Source: a bacterium SCSIO 12643 (lineage in GTDB: Bacteria; Bacteroidota; Bacteroidia; Flavobacteriales_G; Salibacteraceae). Taken from it: a stretch of 64,000 bases of DNA. A program made the position numbers and the translations under genes. The first letter of the stretch is position 1, and every line of letters begins with the position of its first letter. The notes beneath the pieces were generated by a model. The model worked only from the letters and a program-made list of their open reading frames with translations. It did not search any database and had not been told where the DNA came from. Where the stretch lies: positions 2,232,001-2,296,000 of the forward strand of contig CP073750.1 in the NCBI GenBank assembly GCA_024398135.1, given 5' to 3'. Below, one piece after another: positions 16,696 through 25,352 of the stretch.

Positions 16696-16729
16696 TCCTT
16701 GTTGTTTAACACTTCTGCTGAACGGGCGA

Positions 16730-16759
16730 CAAAAGTAATTAAATATTGAATATTACAAA
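16730..16759 (-). promoter_or_regulatory. Promoter of tRNA-Phe
   Basis: On the minus strand TTTG (16759-16756) and TACTTTTG (16737-16730, exact TAnnTTTG) are 18 bases apart, the expected layout for the Bacteroidota primary sigma factor. Transcription would begin about 30 nt before the tRNA. Confidence 0.75.
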
Positions 16760-16796
16760 TAAGAATGAAGAAAATTTTTTCTTTATTTTCATTGTT

Positions 16797-16804
16797 TAGA
16801 TTTG
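16797..16804 (+). promoter_or_regulatory. -7 element of the coaX operon promoter
   Basis: TAGATTTG matches TAnnTTTG exactly. It covers the in-frame TTG at 16802, so the true coaX start must be the ATG at 16820, giving a leader of about 10 nt. No clear -33 TTTG is seen. Confidence 0.6.
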
Positions 16805-16819
16805 CAACCGTTAAAAAAT

Positions 16820-17551
16820 ATGAATTTTATACTCGACATAGGGAACACGAATGTGAAGGCAGCTATTTTTGACCAAAATAATTTGGTGACACAAAAGGTA
16901 GTGAGCTTAGGGGACTTAGGAAATGTAATTGATCAATTTTTAGATCAGTATCAACCGTCACATATTATCGCATCTAGTGTTTCAGCGACCAAAGAAGAAT
17001 TGGAAGTTTTGATTGACAATAGGGCGGAGTGGATGATGTTTGATTCAACATGTGAATTACCTATTCGTGTAGAATACCAATCTGTAGAGACTTTAGGTTC
17101 GGATAGATTAGCCGGAGTGATGGGGGTATATGAAGAATATCCTCAAAAAAATGTTCTGGTAATCGATGCAGGGACTTGTATTACATATGATCTTTTAACG
17201 TACGACAATAGATATTTTGGTGGAGCGATTTCACCAGGATGTGAAATGCGTTATAAATCGTTAAATAAGTTCACGAAAAAACTGCCTTTGCTACATCCAA
17301 AAGAACGACCGAATTTAATTGGACAATCTACAGAAGATTCGATTCATTCCGGTATTATTAATGGAATGAGCTTTGAAATTGACGGGGTAATAAATGCATA
17401 TAAAAAGCGTTTCGGAAATCTATTTGTAGTAATGACCGGAGGGGATGCAAAGAATTTTGTCAAAGAAGTAAAAAACACCACTTTTGCAGATCAAAATTTA
17501 ATCCTTCATGGTTTGAATAAAATTTTAGATTATCATTATCGAAAAGCATAA
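16820..17551 (+). CDS. coaX: Type III pantothenate kinase
   Basis: 243 aa. MNFILDIGNTNVKAAIFD carries the ASKHA-fold phosphate-1 motif of CoaX. VLVIDAGTCITYDLL supplies the second motif and its catalytic Asp region, and GGAISPGCEMRYKSL follows as in the family. The enzyme phosphorylates pantothenate in coenzyme A synthesis. It heads an envelope operon (coaX, outer-membrane protein, TPR, lptC and so on) seen in other flavobacteria. The downstream gene's frame reaches back into the coaX end. Confidence 0.93.
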   Translation: MNFILDIGNTNVKAAIFDQNNLVTQKVVSLGDLGNVIDQFLDQYQPSHIIASSVSATKEELEVLIDNRAEWMMFDSTCELPIRVEYQSVETLGSDRLAGVMGVYEEYPQKNVLVIDAGTCITYDLLTYDNRYFGGAISPGCEMRYKSLNKFTKKLPLLHPKERPNLIGQSTEDSIHSGIINGMSFEIDGVINAYKKRFGNLFVVMTGGDAKNFVKEVKNTTFADQNLILHGLNKILDYHYRKA

Positions 17552-17579
17552 ATCACAGTACATTTTAGTAGTATTTATT

Positions 17580-18887
17580 TTGATGTTTGTTTCGGCAAAT
17601 GCGCAAAATAATATTACCAGTTCACCATACTCTTTATTTGGAATTGGGGATCCTTTGTCTATAAATAATACAATGGGCCTATCTATGGGGGATGTGAAAT
17701 ATGCTATGGATAGACCTTTCTATTTGAATACAGCGAATCCAGCAAGTTATGCTTCATTGAAAGCGGCTACATTTTCGGTAGGAGCTATGCTAAATAGAAC
17801 CCGTACCTTTAATTCAGAAACCAGTCAGGACAATGACAATGGGAGTTTGAGATATTTCGGTTTGGGTATCCCGTTGACTAAGAAATTGGGAATCTCTTTA
17901 GGTGCGAAACCATTCACCTCTTTAGGTTATGGCATTCAAATTAACTCGACCAATGCGGTTGGCGATTATTTTACCAGATATGAAGGTCAGGGCGGGATGA
18001 ATATAATCCATGGTGGAATAGGGTATAAGATTCTTAAGGACAGTGTGCAGTCTGTAAGTATTGGAACGAATGCAAACTTTTATTTTGGGAATAACCGTCA
18101 AACGACTTTAAATAATCTGGAAGAAATTCCGGGGGCTTTGAATACTTTGTTTCAGGACAATTATGTGACCAATGATTTTGGTTTTGATATTGGACTATTA
18201 TACAGCTTAAGGCTTAATAAATTATTAAATAAGTCTGAAACCTATGAGAGTACTTTAACGTTAGGAGGATCATACTCACTACCAACGCATTTAAAAACCA
18301 GGTTTGAATCCTTTTCTGGAGCATTTTATTATACGAGTTCTCGATTATTCGTGATCACTGATACACTTTCATATTCTTTAGACACTACGTCTATTTATCT
18401 TCCAAAGCGATATGGAATTGGGGTGAACTATGAATTGTTTAACAGGCATACCAAAAATCTTTGGATTATTGAATTAGATTATGAATTCAACGAATGGAGT
18501 GCTTTAAAAGTGAATGGTACCAATTCGGGTCTTGAAAATTCTACGCAATATAGTTTTGGAATGCAATTCGTTCCAGATGCAAATGGTATTAGAGACTTCT
18601 TCAAGCTTTTAAGATATCGCGTTGGGTTTAATTATAAAGATACACGTATCAACGTGTTAGGGACTCAAGTGACTGATATGTCTGTCACAGCGGGGTTTGG
18701 CATACCTCTTGTAAAGTCTAAATCGATTTTTCCTTCTTCTTCCACAATTGATTTTGGGGTGACCGTTGGAAATAGAGGGTCGACTAGTAATGGACTGATC
18801 AGAGAACAATATACCAACGTTTACATTGGGTTATCGCTATCTCCGAATTATTGGGATAGATGGTTTAAGAAAAGAAAAATCAACTAA
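17580..18887 (+). CDS. Outer-membrane beta-barrel protein (FadL/OmpP1-like), start codon uncertain
   Basis: At least 435 aa. The mature part begins QNNITSSPYSLFGIGDPL and alternates short hydrophobic strands with aromatic girdles through to VYIGLSLSPNYWDRWF. From the TTG at 17580 or ATG at 17583 only LMFVSANAQ remains, too short for a signal peptide. The frame stays open upstream to a TAG at 17526, and codons from 17529 on encode IIIIEKHKSQYILVVFILM, a perfect signal peptide but with no ATG, GTG or TTG before 17580. An ATT or ATC start overlapping the end of coaX is therefore likely. The placement between coaX and the TPR and lptC genes is conserved in flavobacteria, to my knowledge. Confidence 0.78.
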   Translation: MMFVSANAQNNITSSPYSLFGIGDPLSINNTMGLSMGDVKYAMDRPFYLNTANPASYASLKAATFSVGAMLNRTRTFNSETSQDNDNGSLRYFGLGIPLTKKLGISLGAKPFTSLGYGIQINSTNAVGDYFTRYEGQGGMNIIHGGIGYKILKDSVQSVSIGTNANFYFGNNRQTTLNNLEEIPGALNTLFQDNYVTNDFGFDIGLLYSLRLNKLLNKSETYESTLTLGGSYSLPTHLKTRFESFSGAFYYTSSRLFVITDTLSYSLDTTSIYLPKRYGIGVNYELFNRHTKNLWIIELDYEFNEWSALKVNGTNSGLENSTQYSFGMQFVPDANGIRDFFKLLRYRVGFNYKDTRINVLGTQVTDMSVTAGFGIPLVKSKSIFPSSSTIDFGVTVGNRGSTSNGLIREQYTNVYIGLSLSPNYWDRWFKKRKIN

Positions 18888-18922
18888 TAAATAGATAAAC
18901 AAAAACGAAAAATAACAGACAG

Positions 18923-20230
18923 ATGAAAAAACAACTGTTAACAATCACAATGATGTTTTTTGCTGTGGCATCTTTTGCCCAGTCAAAATATGGGGCAACA
19001 CCAGAGGATAGTGTGACTTGTGTTGAAAGCACTTCATTATATGTAGAGTTTTACAAGCAGAAGAATTATACAGATGCTAGAGGGCCGTGGTTAAAGGCAG
19101 TACAGCATTGTCCAAAATCATCTAAAAACTTATACATCAAAGGGGCAACTATGTATAAGAGCTTTATCAAAGCTGAAGAAGATGCAGATAAGAAAGCAAA
19201 ATTAGTAGATACATTGATGTGGATTTACGATCAGAGAATTGAAAACTTTGGACAAAAAGGAAATGTTTTAGGTCGTAAAGGAGCTGATTTAGCGCGTTAT
19301 GATAAGAGTAGATACCAGGAAGCTTACGGATATTTAAAAGAGTCTTTTGAGTTAGAAGGAAATAAATCTCAAAAAGGAGCTATTACGGCTTATTATAAGT
19401 TGACTGAGAAAATGGTTAAGAAAGGTGAATTGGAAAAAGAAGAACTTTTCACTTTATTCCCAAAATTGTCAGCTGTTGTAGTAGAAAATACTAAAAAAGC
19501 AAAAACTCCTGAGGCTAAAGATAAATGGTTACAAGTAGCAGGTGCCTTAGAGCAAATATTCTCAAAATATGCAGGATGTCCTGAGTTAGTTGAAATTTAT
19601 ACTCCTAAATACGAAGCAAATCCAAACGATACCAATGTATTGATTCAGATTATTGCTTTCTTTGAGAAGAGTGACTGTACTGATGAAGAGTTATTCTTGA
19701 AAGCTTCTATGTCATTGGATAAAGTAAAACCTTCTGCGATATCTAAATTTGGTATTGGTCGTTCATTATTGAAAAAAGAACGTTATTCAGAAGCGATTGA
19801 GTATTTCAAACAAGCTGCTGAAATGTCAGAAACGACTCCTGGAAAGATCAATAGCTACAAGTATATTGCGTTTACTCAGTTGAACTTAAAGCAGTATGCA
19901 AGTGCGAAGACTTATGCTTTAAAAATGTTAAAGTTAGATCCTAAAAATGCAGATGCATACATGATTATTGGTGATGCATACTTATACGGATCTAAATCTG
20001 TTGGAGAAAATGCATGTGAGCAAGCAGGAGGATATTGGGCAGCAGTGTCTAAATATCAAAAAGCGAAATCTTTAAATCCTGAACTTGCGGATAAAGCGAA
20101 TAAGAAAATTGCTTCGGCTAAAGCACAGTATCCAAGTAAAGAAGATTGTTTCTTCTACAAAATCTTAGATGGTCAGTCGTATCATGTAGGTGGATGGATT
20201 AATGAAGATGTCACTGTTCGTACAAAATAA
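18923..20230 (+). CDS. Periplasmic tetratricopeptide-repeat protein
   Basis: 435 aa with signal peptide MKKQLLTITMMFFAVASFAQ. The region following has several TPR-like helical hairpins, clearest at residues about 285-360 (RYSEAIEYFKQAAEMSETTPGKINSYKYIAFTQL, then YASAKTYALKMLKLDPKNADAYMIIGDAYLYG). Scattered Cys residues in the periplasmic part may form disulfides. TPR proteins usually scaffold complexes; the position next to lptC and an outer-membrane protein suggests an envelope role. Its terminator lies inside the start of lptC. Confidence 0.8.
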   Translation: MKKQLLTITMMFFAVASFAQSKYGATPEDSVTCVESTSLYVEFYKQKNYTDARGPWLKAVQHCPKSSKNLYIKGATMYKSFIKAEEDADKKAKLVDTLMWIYDQRIENFGQKGNVLGRKGADLARYDKSRYQEAYGYLKESFELEGNKSQKGAITAYYKLTEKMVKKGELEKEELFTLFPKLSAVVVENTKKAKTPEAKDKWLQVAGALEQIFSKYAGCPELVEIYTPKYEANPNDTNVLIQIIAFFEKSDCTDEELFLKASMSLDKVKPSAISKFGIGRSLLKKERYSEAIEYFKQAAEMSETTPGKINSYKYIAFTQLNLKQYASAKTYALKMLKLDPKNADAYMIIGDAYLYGSKSVGENACEQAGGYWAAVSKYQKAKSLNPELADKANKKIASAKAQYPSKEDCFFYKILDGQSYHVGGWINEDVTVRTK

Positions 20231-20246
20231 AAATATCAATATTGAA

Positions 20247-20825
20247 TTGAAAGTCCTTAGTGCATTTGCGCTAAGGACTTTTGTGTATATCTCTGTTGCA
20301 GTTTTTATGATAAGTTGCGGAGGGAATACTTTGCAGGAAATCGATGAGCTTATTGTCGAATCCGAAGATTTACCACTATCTACAAGTAAAAATATTGTAC
20401 TTAACTTTAGTGATTCGGGGGTCGTGAAAATCGTTCTGAAAGCACCTGTTTTGGAGCGTTATATTGATGAAGATGAAGTGCCATATGATTTATTACCTGA
20501 AGGAATGCGAATTGAATTCATAGATAGTTTGGGTAATGTGGAAGCAAAGGTCATGAGTAAACATGCCATTCACTATCCCAATAAAGATATTTTGGAATTA
20601 TCGGATGATGTTCAGGTATATAATCTGGATGGAGATAAATTAAATAGTGAACATTTAACATGGAACTCGAGAACTAAAAAAATCCATTCTGAAGATTTTG
20701 TGAAAATCACTACTGAAGATGAAATTATATACGGTGACGGATTTGAAGCGAACCAGGACTTTACGAATTATAGAATTAACCATATTAAGGGAATTATATC
20801 TTTAGACGATGAATCTGTACAATAG
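20247..20825 (+). CDS. lptC: LPS-export periplasmic protein LptC, lipoprotein form
   Basis: 192 aa from TTG 20247. The signal LKVLSAFALRTFVYISVAVFMISC ends in lipobox MISC (Cys24). The mature part has the OstA/LptC pattern: VVKIVLKAPVLERYI, EAKVMSKHAIHYPNKDILELSDDVQVYNLDGDKLNSEHLTWN and DEIIYGDGFEANQDF, the beta-jellyroll that passes LPS across the periplasm from LptB2FG. The open frame extends upstream into the TPR gene, but the TTG gives a sensible signal. Codons 2-12 form a perfect terminator hairpin, so expression by read-through from coaX would be reduced. Confidence 0.85.
   Translation: MKVLSAFALRTFVYISVAVFMISCGGNTLQEIDELIVESEDLPLSTSKNIVLNFSDSGVVKIVLKAPVLERYIDEDEVPYDLLPEGMRIEFIDSLGNVEAKVMSKHAIHYPNKDILELSDDVQVYNLDGDKLNSEHLTWNSRTKKIHSEDFVKITTEDEIIYGDGFEANQDFTNYRINHIKGIISLDDESVQ
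20251..20284 (+). terminator. Terminator-like hairpin inside the lptC signal-peptide codons
   Basis: AAGTCCTTAG (20251-20260) and CTAAGGACTT (20271-20280) are perfect inverted repeats with a 10-nt loop, followed by TTG. It sits 20 bases after the TPR stop, where that gene's terminator is expected, and overlaps the beginning of lptC. Confidence 0.7.
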
Positions 20826-20829
20826 AATA

Positions 20830-21021
20830 ATGGAGCTTTTTTGGTTGATTGCAGGAATTGCAATGTTGATTTTTGCGGTATATTGTCATTTGAACGATCT
20901 GCACGAAGAAGAAATTAGATATTTCTATATGGCTGGATCTATGGCCGTAGTACTTTCTATATTCCGTTTTATTTTTCGCAAAAATGTTATCGAAAAACAA
21001 GATGACTCAAAGAACAAATAA
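20830..21021 (+). CDS. Small two-helix membrane protein
   Basis: 63 aa from ATG 20830 (an in-frame ATG at 20809 would add seven residues and overlap lptC). Two hydrophobic helices, MELFWLIAGIAMLIFAVYCHL and YMAGSMAVVLSIFRFIF, are separated by a charged loop NDLHEEEI, with a basic C-terminal tail. It starts 4 bases after the lptC stop and lies 30 bases before the CNNM/CBS gene. Function unknown. Confidence 0.6.
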   Translation: MELFWLIAGIAMLIFAVYCHLNDLHEEEIRYFYMAGSMAVVLSIFRFIFRKNVIEKQDDSKNK

Positions 21022-21051
21022 TTGCTTAATTTTGGTTAGGTAATTTGCCTT

Positions 21052-22317
21052 ATGGAAAGTGATCCCATACTTATAATAGTTATATCTCTGATCTTATCTG
21101 CCTTTTTTTCGGGTATTGAGATTGCCTTTATTTCTGCTAATAAACTAAAGATTGAAGTTGATACCAATAATGGAGAATTGGCTTTTGGTTTCTTCTCTAA
21201 ATTGATCAAAAAACCCTCTCGATTTATTACCACGATGTTATTGGGGAATAACATTTCGCTGGTAATTTATGGTTTGGCAATGGGGGATTTACTAACTCCG
21301 GTTATTGATGACTTCACCAATAACGGAGTCATTATTCTTTTGATTCAAACGTTGATTTCCACTTTGGTGATTTTGATATTGGCTGAGTTTTTACCAAAAG
21401 TATTATTTAGTCAAAATCCCAATAGAAGCCTAAAGATTTTTGCTGTCCCCGTATTTGTAACGTATTTCATATTCTATCCAATTGTGGGATTTGTAAATGC
21501 GTTAAGCAATTTCATTTTTAAATATATTCTAAGAATAGAAGTGTCAGAACAAAAACTCACTTATGAGTTAGTAGATTTGGATCATTATCTAAAAGAAATT
21601 TCAACAGGGAATATTGAAGAGGAGGAATTGGACAATGAGATTCAAATTTTGCAGAACGTATTGGAATTTAATTCGGTAAAAGCCCGTGAATGTATGGTGC
21701 CCCGAAATGAAATTATAGCGGTTGAAATTCATGATGAGATGGGGGAGTTGATTCGTAAATTTTTGGATTCAGGTCACTCTAAAATATTGGTATATCGTGG
21801 GAATATTGATCGAATAATCGGTTACGTACACTCAAGTGATTTGTATAGCAAACCAACTATGGTAAAGCATGTTTTAAGACCAATTGCCGTAGTTCCGGAA
21901 ACAATGCCTGCAGATGATGTGATGAGCAGTTTTATCAAGAAACGTCAGAGCATGGCTGTGGTAGTAGATGAATTTGGAGGGACCGCAGGAATTTTGACCT
22001 TAGAAGATGTGGTGGAAGAGATTTTTGGCGAGATTGAAGATGAACACGATAAAGGAGAATTAACCGAACAAAAAATATCTGAAACCGAATATATCTTTAG
22101 TTCTAGACTAGAGGTGGACTATTTGAATGAGGAGTATCATTTAAAATTACCAAAGTCAGATAATTATGAGACTTTGGCCGGGTTGATAATTGAGCACTTT
22201 GAGTCCATACCGGAGAAAGGTGATCGAATCAAAATTGATTTTTTTGAGTTTGATATTCTTTCAGTATCAAATAATAAAATCAATGAAGTCAAACTTCATT
22301 TAATTCAAGAGAATTAA
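21052..22317 (+). CDS. CNNM/CBS/CorC-HlyC domain membrane protein
   Basis: 421 aa. An N-terminal CNNM (DUF21) domain of three to four helices (LILSAFFSGIEIAFISANKL) is followed by a CBS pair (ARECMVPRNEIIAVE, SMAVVVDEFGGTAGILTLEDVVEEIFGEI) and a CorC/HlyC transporter-associated domain ending DILSVSNNKINEVKLHL. Such proteins are thought to move or sense Mg2+ or Co2+. It is a paralogue of GldE at 54.4 kb but lies in the lptC operon rather than the gliding cluster. Confidence 0.9.
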   Translation: MESDPILIIVISLILSAFFSGIEIAFISANKLKIEVDTNNGELAFGFFSKLIKKPSRFITTMLLGNNISLVIYGLAMGDLLTPVIDDFTNNGVIILLIQTLISTLVILILAEFLPKVLFSQNPNRSLKIFAVPVFVTYFIFYPIVGFVNALSNFIFKYILRIEVSEQKLTYELVDLDHYLKEISTGNIEEEELDNEIQILQNVLEFNSVKARECMVPRNEIIAVEIHDEMGELIRKFLDSGHSKILVYRGNIDRIIGYVHSSDLYSKPTMVKHVLRPIAVVPETMPADDVMSSFIKKRQSMAVVVDEFGGTAGILTLEDVVEEIFGEIEDEHDKGELTEQKISETEYIFSSRLEVDYLNEEYHLKLPKSDNYETLAGLIIEHFESIPEKGDRIKIDFFEFDILSVSNNKINEVKLHLIQEN

Positions 22318-22388
22318 CCATATAACAATTAGTCCGTTAATAAATAGAATTAGTATATTCGCAGCCCAACAAAAAATAGGAAAGAATA

Positions 22389-24506
22389 ATGGCCGCAATT
22401 GGATCAATTAGAAAACACTCAGGACTCTTAATCGGAATTATTGGTAGTGCAATGTTACTCTTTGTCTTAGGAGGAGCATTAGAATCAAGTAGTACATTTT
22501 TTAACGGACCTAATGATGAGATCGGTGAAATCAATGGAAACAAGATTTCGTATCAGGATTTCGAGACTAAAGTAGCGGAAATTCAAGCGAATTCTCGTGG
22601 AGGTCAATCTGATGAAGAAAGAAAGCAAATTCGTGATCAGGTGTGGAACAATATGCTGAAAGATTTAATCTTAGGAAAAGAATATGAAGCATTAGGTCTG
22701 ACCGTTACGGATGAAGAACTTTTAAATATCATCAAAAATGAGTCAAACAATCCTTCATTAAAACAATATTTTACTGATCCGCAAACAGGTCAGATCGTTC
22801 AGAATTATGCAAATCCTGATGGGTCATTAAATGGAAATGCGGTAATTGAATACTTGAAACAAGTGGTTTATGCGGATGGTGAGAATTCGGCTGAGGCTTT
22901 AGCTTCATGGAATAACTTTCAGGAAAACTATGTACGTAAGCCAGCTGTAGACAACAAGTATGCAATGTTAATTGCAAAGGGAGTTTACATTACTGATGTA
23001 GAGTTAGAGCGTAAAGAGTTGGATCAAAATAGTAGAATTTCTTTCAACTATGTAGGTGCTTTCTTTAACGATACTCCGGATGAGTCAATCAAGGTAACCG
23101 AAGACGAGTTAAGAGCATATTACAATGCACATAAATCAGAGCCGGAATTTGAGCAAAAAGAATTAACAAGCTCTATTGAGTTTGTGACTTTTGAGGTTGC
23201 AGCTTCAGACGAAGATAAAGCGAATTTAAAAGCGGAACTAGCTGATTTAAGAACTGCATTCGAATCAGCAGAATCAGATACATTATTTATCAACGAAAAC
23301 GGAGATACTCCTTTCAATATCAAATGGCGTAAAGACGGAATGTTCCCTCCAATGTATGATACTACAATTACGGCTGCATCTGTTGGGACAGTAGTAGGTC
23401 CGTTCTTAAATCTGGATAAATTCCAAATGGTAAAAGTACTGGATAAGCAAATGAGACCTGATTCAGTAATGGCAAGCCATATTCTAATGCAGGTTGAAAA
23501 CAACAATATTGCAGCTACTCGTGCAATTATTGACAGTTTAAAAACGGAAGTTGAGAATGGAGCTAAGTTTGAAGATTTGGCAACAGAGTTTTCAGTTGAT
23601 CCAGGATCAGCAGCAAAAGGTGGTGACCTTGGATGGTTTGTTGAAGGTCAAATGGTACCTACATTTAATGATGCTTGCTTTGAAGGCAAAGTTGGTGATT
23701 TAGTTGTAGTAAACTCTCAATTTGGAGTACACTTAATTAAAATTACAGATCAAACTGAGGCAAAAGAAGTAGTGTTAGTAGGAATTCTGGATAATACAAT
23801 TGAGCCAAGTCAGGCATCATACGAAGCAGCTTATAATGCAGCAAGTTCTTTTGCAATTACAAACAATACTCCAGAGAAATTCACAGAAGCTTCAGAGGGA
23901 TTAAATAGATTGGATGCTCCAAACTTACGTCCTGATGACATGAACTTAATGGGAAGACCTAATACACGTAAAGTAATTCGTTGGGTATTTGAAGCAGAAG
24001 CAGGTACTGTATCTGATGCAATGGAAACTGGCGATGAGTTTATCGTAGCAATGGTTACTGAAGTTAAAGAGAAAGGAATTTTGCCATTTGAGTTGGTAGA
24101 AGAAGTGATCAAGCAAAAAGTAATCAATGAAAAGAAAGCTGAAATGTTAGCGGCTAAGATGCAAGGAGGAGACATCAATAAAGTGGCTCAAAGCATGAAT
24201 ACAACAGTTCAACCAGCTAATGATGTAGCGTTTGCTTCATTCAGTATTCCTGGATTAGGAAATGAGCAAAAGTTACTAGGAATGGCTTTTTCATTAGAAA
24301 ATGGACAAACATCTAATCCAATCGTTGGAGATAGAGGTGTATATGTTTTAATGGTGAATAAGAAAGATGTTCCTGAAAACGTACAGGTAATAGATGGAAC
24401 AAGACAAGGTTTGATGGCTGCATTTAAAAGTAGAGCATCATATGAACCGTTTATTGCTTTAAAAGCAAATTCTGATATACAAGATAACAGATATACTTTC
24501 TTCTAG
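22389..24506 (+). CDS. PpiD/SurA-type peptidyl-prolyl isomerase
   Basis: 705 aa. One N-terminal transmembrane helix (HSGLLIGIIGSAMLLFVLGG) is followed by a SurA-N-like chaperone region (NGNKISYQDFETKVAEIQ). A parvulin domain near residues 360-460 contains ASHILMQVE, FEDLATEFSVDPGSAAKGGDLGWFVEGQMVPTFNDACF and SQFGVHLIKI. A long C-terminal helper region follows. The protein would help fold outer-membrane and secreted proteins from the periplasmic face. Length and topology match PpiD. The start ATG 22389 is 71 bases after the CBS gene; a possible weak -7 element (TATATTCG) lies in the gap. Confidence 0.92.
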   Translation: MAAIGSIRKHSGLLIGIIGSAMLLFVLGGALESSSTFFNGPNDEIGEINGNKISYQDFETKVAEIQANSRGGQSDEERKQIRDQVWNNMLKDLILGKEYEALGLTVTDEELLNIIKNESNNPSLKQYFTDPQTGQIVQNYANPDGSLNGNAVIEYLKQVVYADGENSAEALASWNNFQENYVRKPAVDNKYAMLIAKGVYITDVELERKELDQNSRISFNYVGAFFNDTPDESIKVTEDELRAYYNAHKSEPEFEQKELTSSIEFVTFEVAASDEDKANLKAELADLRTAFESAESDTLFINENGDTPFNIKWRKDGMFPPMYDTTITAASVGTVVGPFLNLDKFQMVKVLDKQMRPDSVMASHILMQVENNNIAATRAIIDSLKTEVENGAKFEDLATEFSVDPGSAAKGGDLGWFVEGQMVPTFNDACFEGKVGDLVVVNSQFGVHLIKITDQTEAKEVVLVGILDNTIEPSQASYEAAYNAASSFAITNNTPEKFTEASEGLNRLDAPNLRPDDMNLMGRPNTRKVIRWVFEAEAGTVSDAMETGDEFIVAMVTEVKEKGILPFELVEEVIKQKVINEKKAEMLAAKMQGGDINKVAQSMNTTVQPANDVAFASFSIPGLGNEQKLLGMAFSLENGQTSNPIVGDRGVYVLMVNKKDVPENVQVIDGTRQGLMAAFKSRASYEPFIALKANSDIQDNRYTFF

Positions 24507-24528
24507 ATAGAAGAATCAAGAAATTAAA

Positions 24529-24561
24529 ATGCCGTAGGAACTATTTCTTACGGCATTTTTT
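24529..24561 (+). terminator. Intrinsic terminator after the PPIase gene
   Basis: ATGCCGTAGGAA (24529-24540) pairs with TTCTTACGGCAT (24545-24556), loop CTAT, one G-U pair, followed by five T. Confidence 0.88.
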
Positions 24562-24601
24562 GTATAGACTAGTCACTTAGTCATTAAAAAAGAAATACAT
24601 T

Positions 24602-24609
24602 TAAATTTG
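24602..24609 (+). promoter_or_regulatory. -7 element of the pepE promoter
   Basis: TAAATTTG matches TAnnTTTG exactly and ends 5 bases before ATG 24615, so the mRNA is predicted to be leaderless or nearly so. The in-frame GTG at 24609 lies inside the element and cannot be the start. No good -33 TTTG at the proper distance. Confidence 0.55.
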
Positions 24610-24614
24610 TGTGG

Positions 24615-25346
24615 ATGAGAAGTGAAAAAGAAACAAAAAGAAATTTACTGATTGTAAGTACATCAACAGTTCATGGGAAACCATATTTAACCTATTTAAC
24701 ACCGGAAATTGAAAAGCATTTTGAAGAAGTTAAAGAATTAGTGTTTGTCCCTTTTGCCAGACCTTCTGGGTTAACCTGGGATGCATATACAGAGGTGGCT
24801 AGAAAATATTTTCATACCATTGGGATTCATGTGAAAGGTGTTCATGAATTTGATAATATGCAAGAGGCCATTAGAAATGCTAATGGTGTATTCATTGGCG
24901 GGGGGAATACGTTTGTGCTACTAAATGAATTGTATGAAAATGGATTGATAGAAACATTAAGAGATCAAATTCATAGTGGGATGCCGTATATGGGAACCAG
25001 TGCAGGTTCAAATATGCTAGGGATGACTGTGAATAATACCAACGATATGCCTATTGTATATCCACCATCATTCGATGCTTTGGGAGCGGTTCCTTTTAAT
25101 ATTAATCCGCATTACCTGGACCCGGACCCAAATTCAAAACACATGGGTGAGACAAGAGAAACCAGAATTAAGGAGTATCATATTTATAATGATAAAATTG
25201 TGGTAGGTTTACGAGAAGGAAGTTATTTGAGAGTGGTTGGCAATCAAATCTCTTTAGGAGGAGAGTTAACTGCCAGAATATTTGAAAAAGGAAAAGATCC
25301 ATACGAGGTAACTACAGAAACAGATATATCATTTTTAATACAATAA
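24615..25346 (+). CDS. pepE: Dipeptidase E (alpha-aspartyl dipeptidase, family S51)
   Basis: 243 aa. It shows the S51 pattern: LLIVSTSTVHG, VFIGGGNTFVLLNEL and the nucleophile motif GTSAGSN (Ser129 from this start) with INPHYLDPDP downstream. PepE cleaves dipeptides with N-terminal aspartate in the cytoplasm; the Ser-His-Glu triad and length match. It lies 6 bases upstream of elbB, so the two class-I-glutamine-amidotransferase-like-fold proteins form an operon. Confidence 0.92.
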   Translation: MRSEKETKRNLLIVSTSTVHGKPYLTYLTPEIEKHFEEVKELVFVPFARPSGLTWDAYTEVARKYFHTIGIHVKGVHEFDNMQEAIRNANGVFIGGGNTFVLLNELYENGLIETLRDQIHSGMPYMGTSAGSNMLGMTVNNTNDMPIVYPPSFDALGAVPFNINPHYLDPDPNSKHMGETRETRIKEYHIYNDKIVVGLREGSYLRVVGNQISLGGELTARIFEKGKDPYEVTTETDISFLIQ

Positions 25347-25352
25347 CGAATT

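Noticed and set aside
21052-22317. Reading the first CNNM/CBS gene as gldE
   Set aside because: The gene next to gldD and ssb at 54.4 kb has the correct neighbourhood; this copy belongs to the lptC run.
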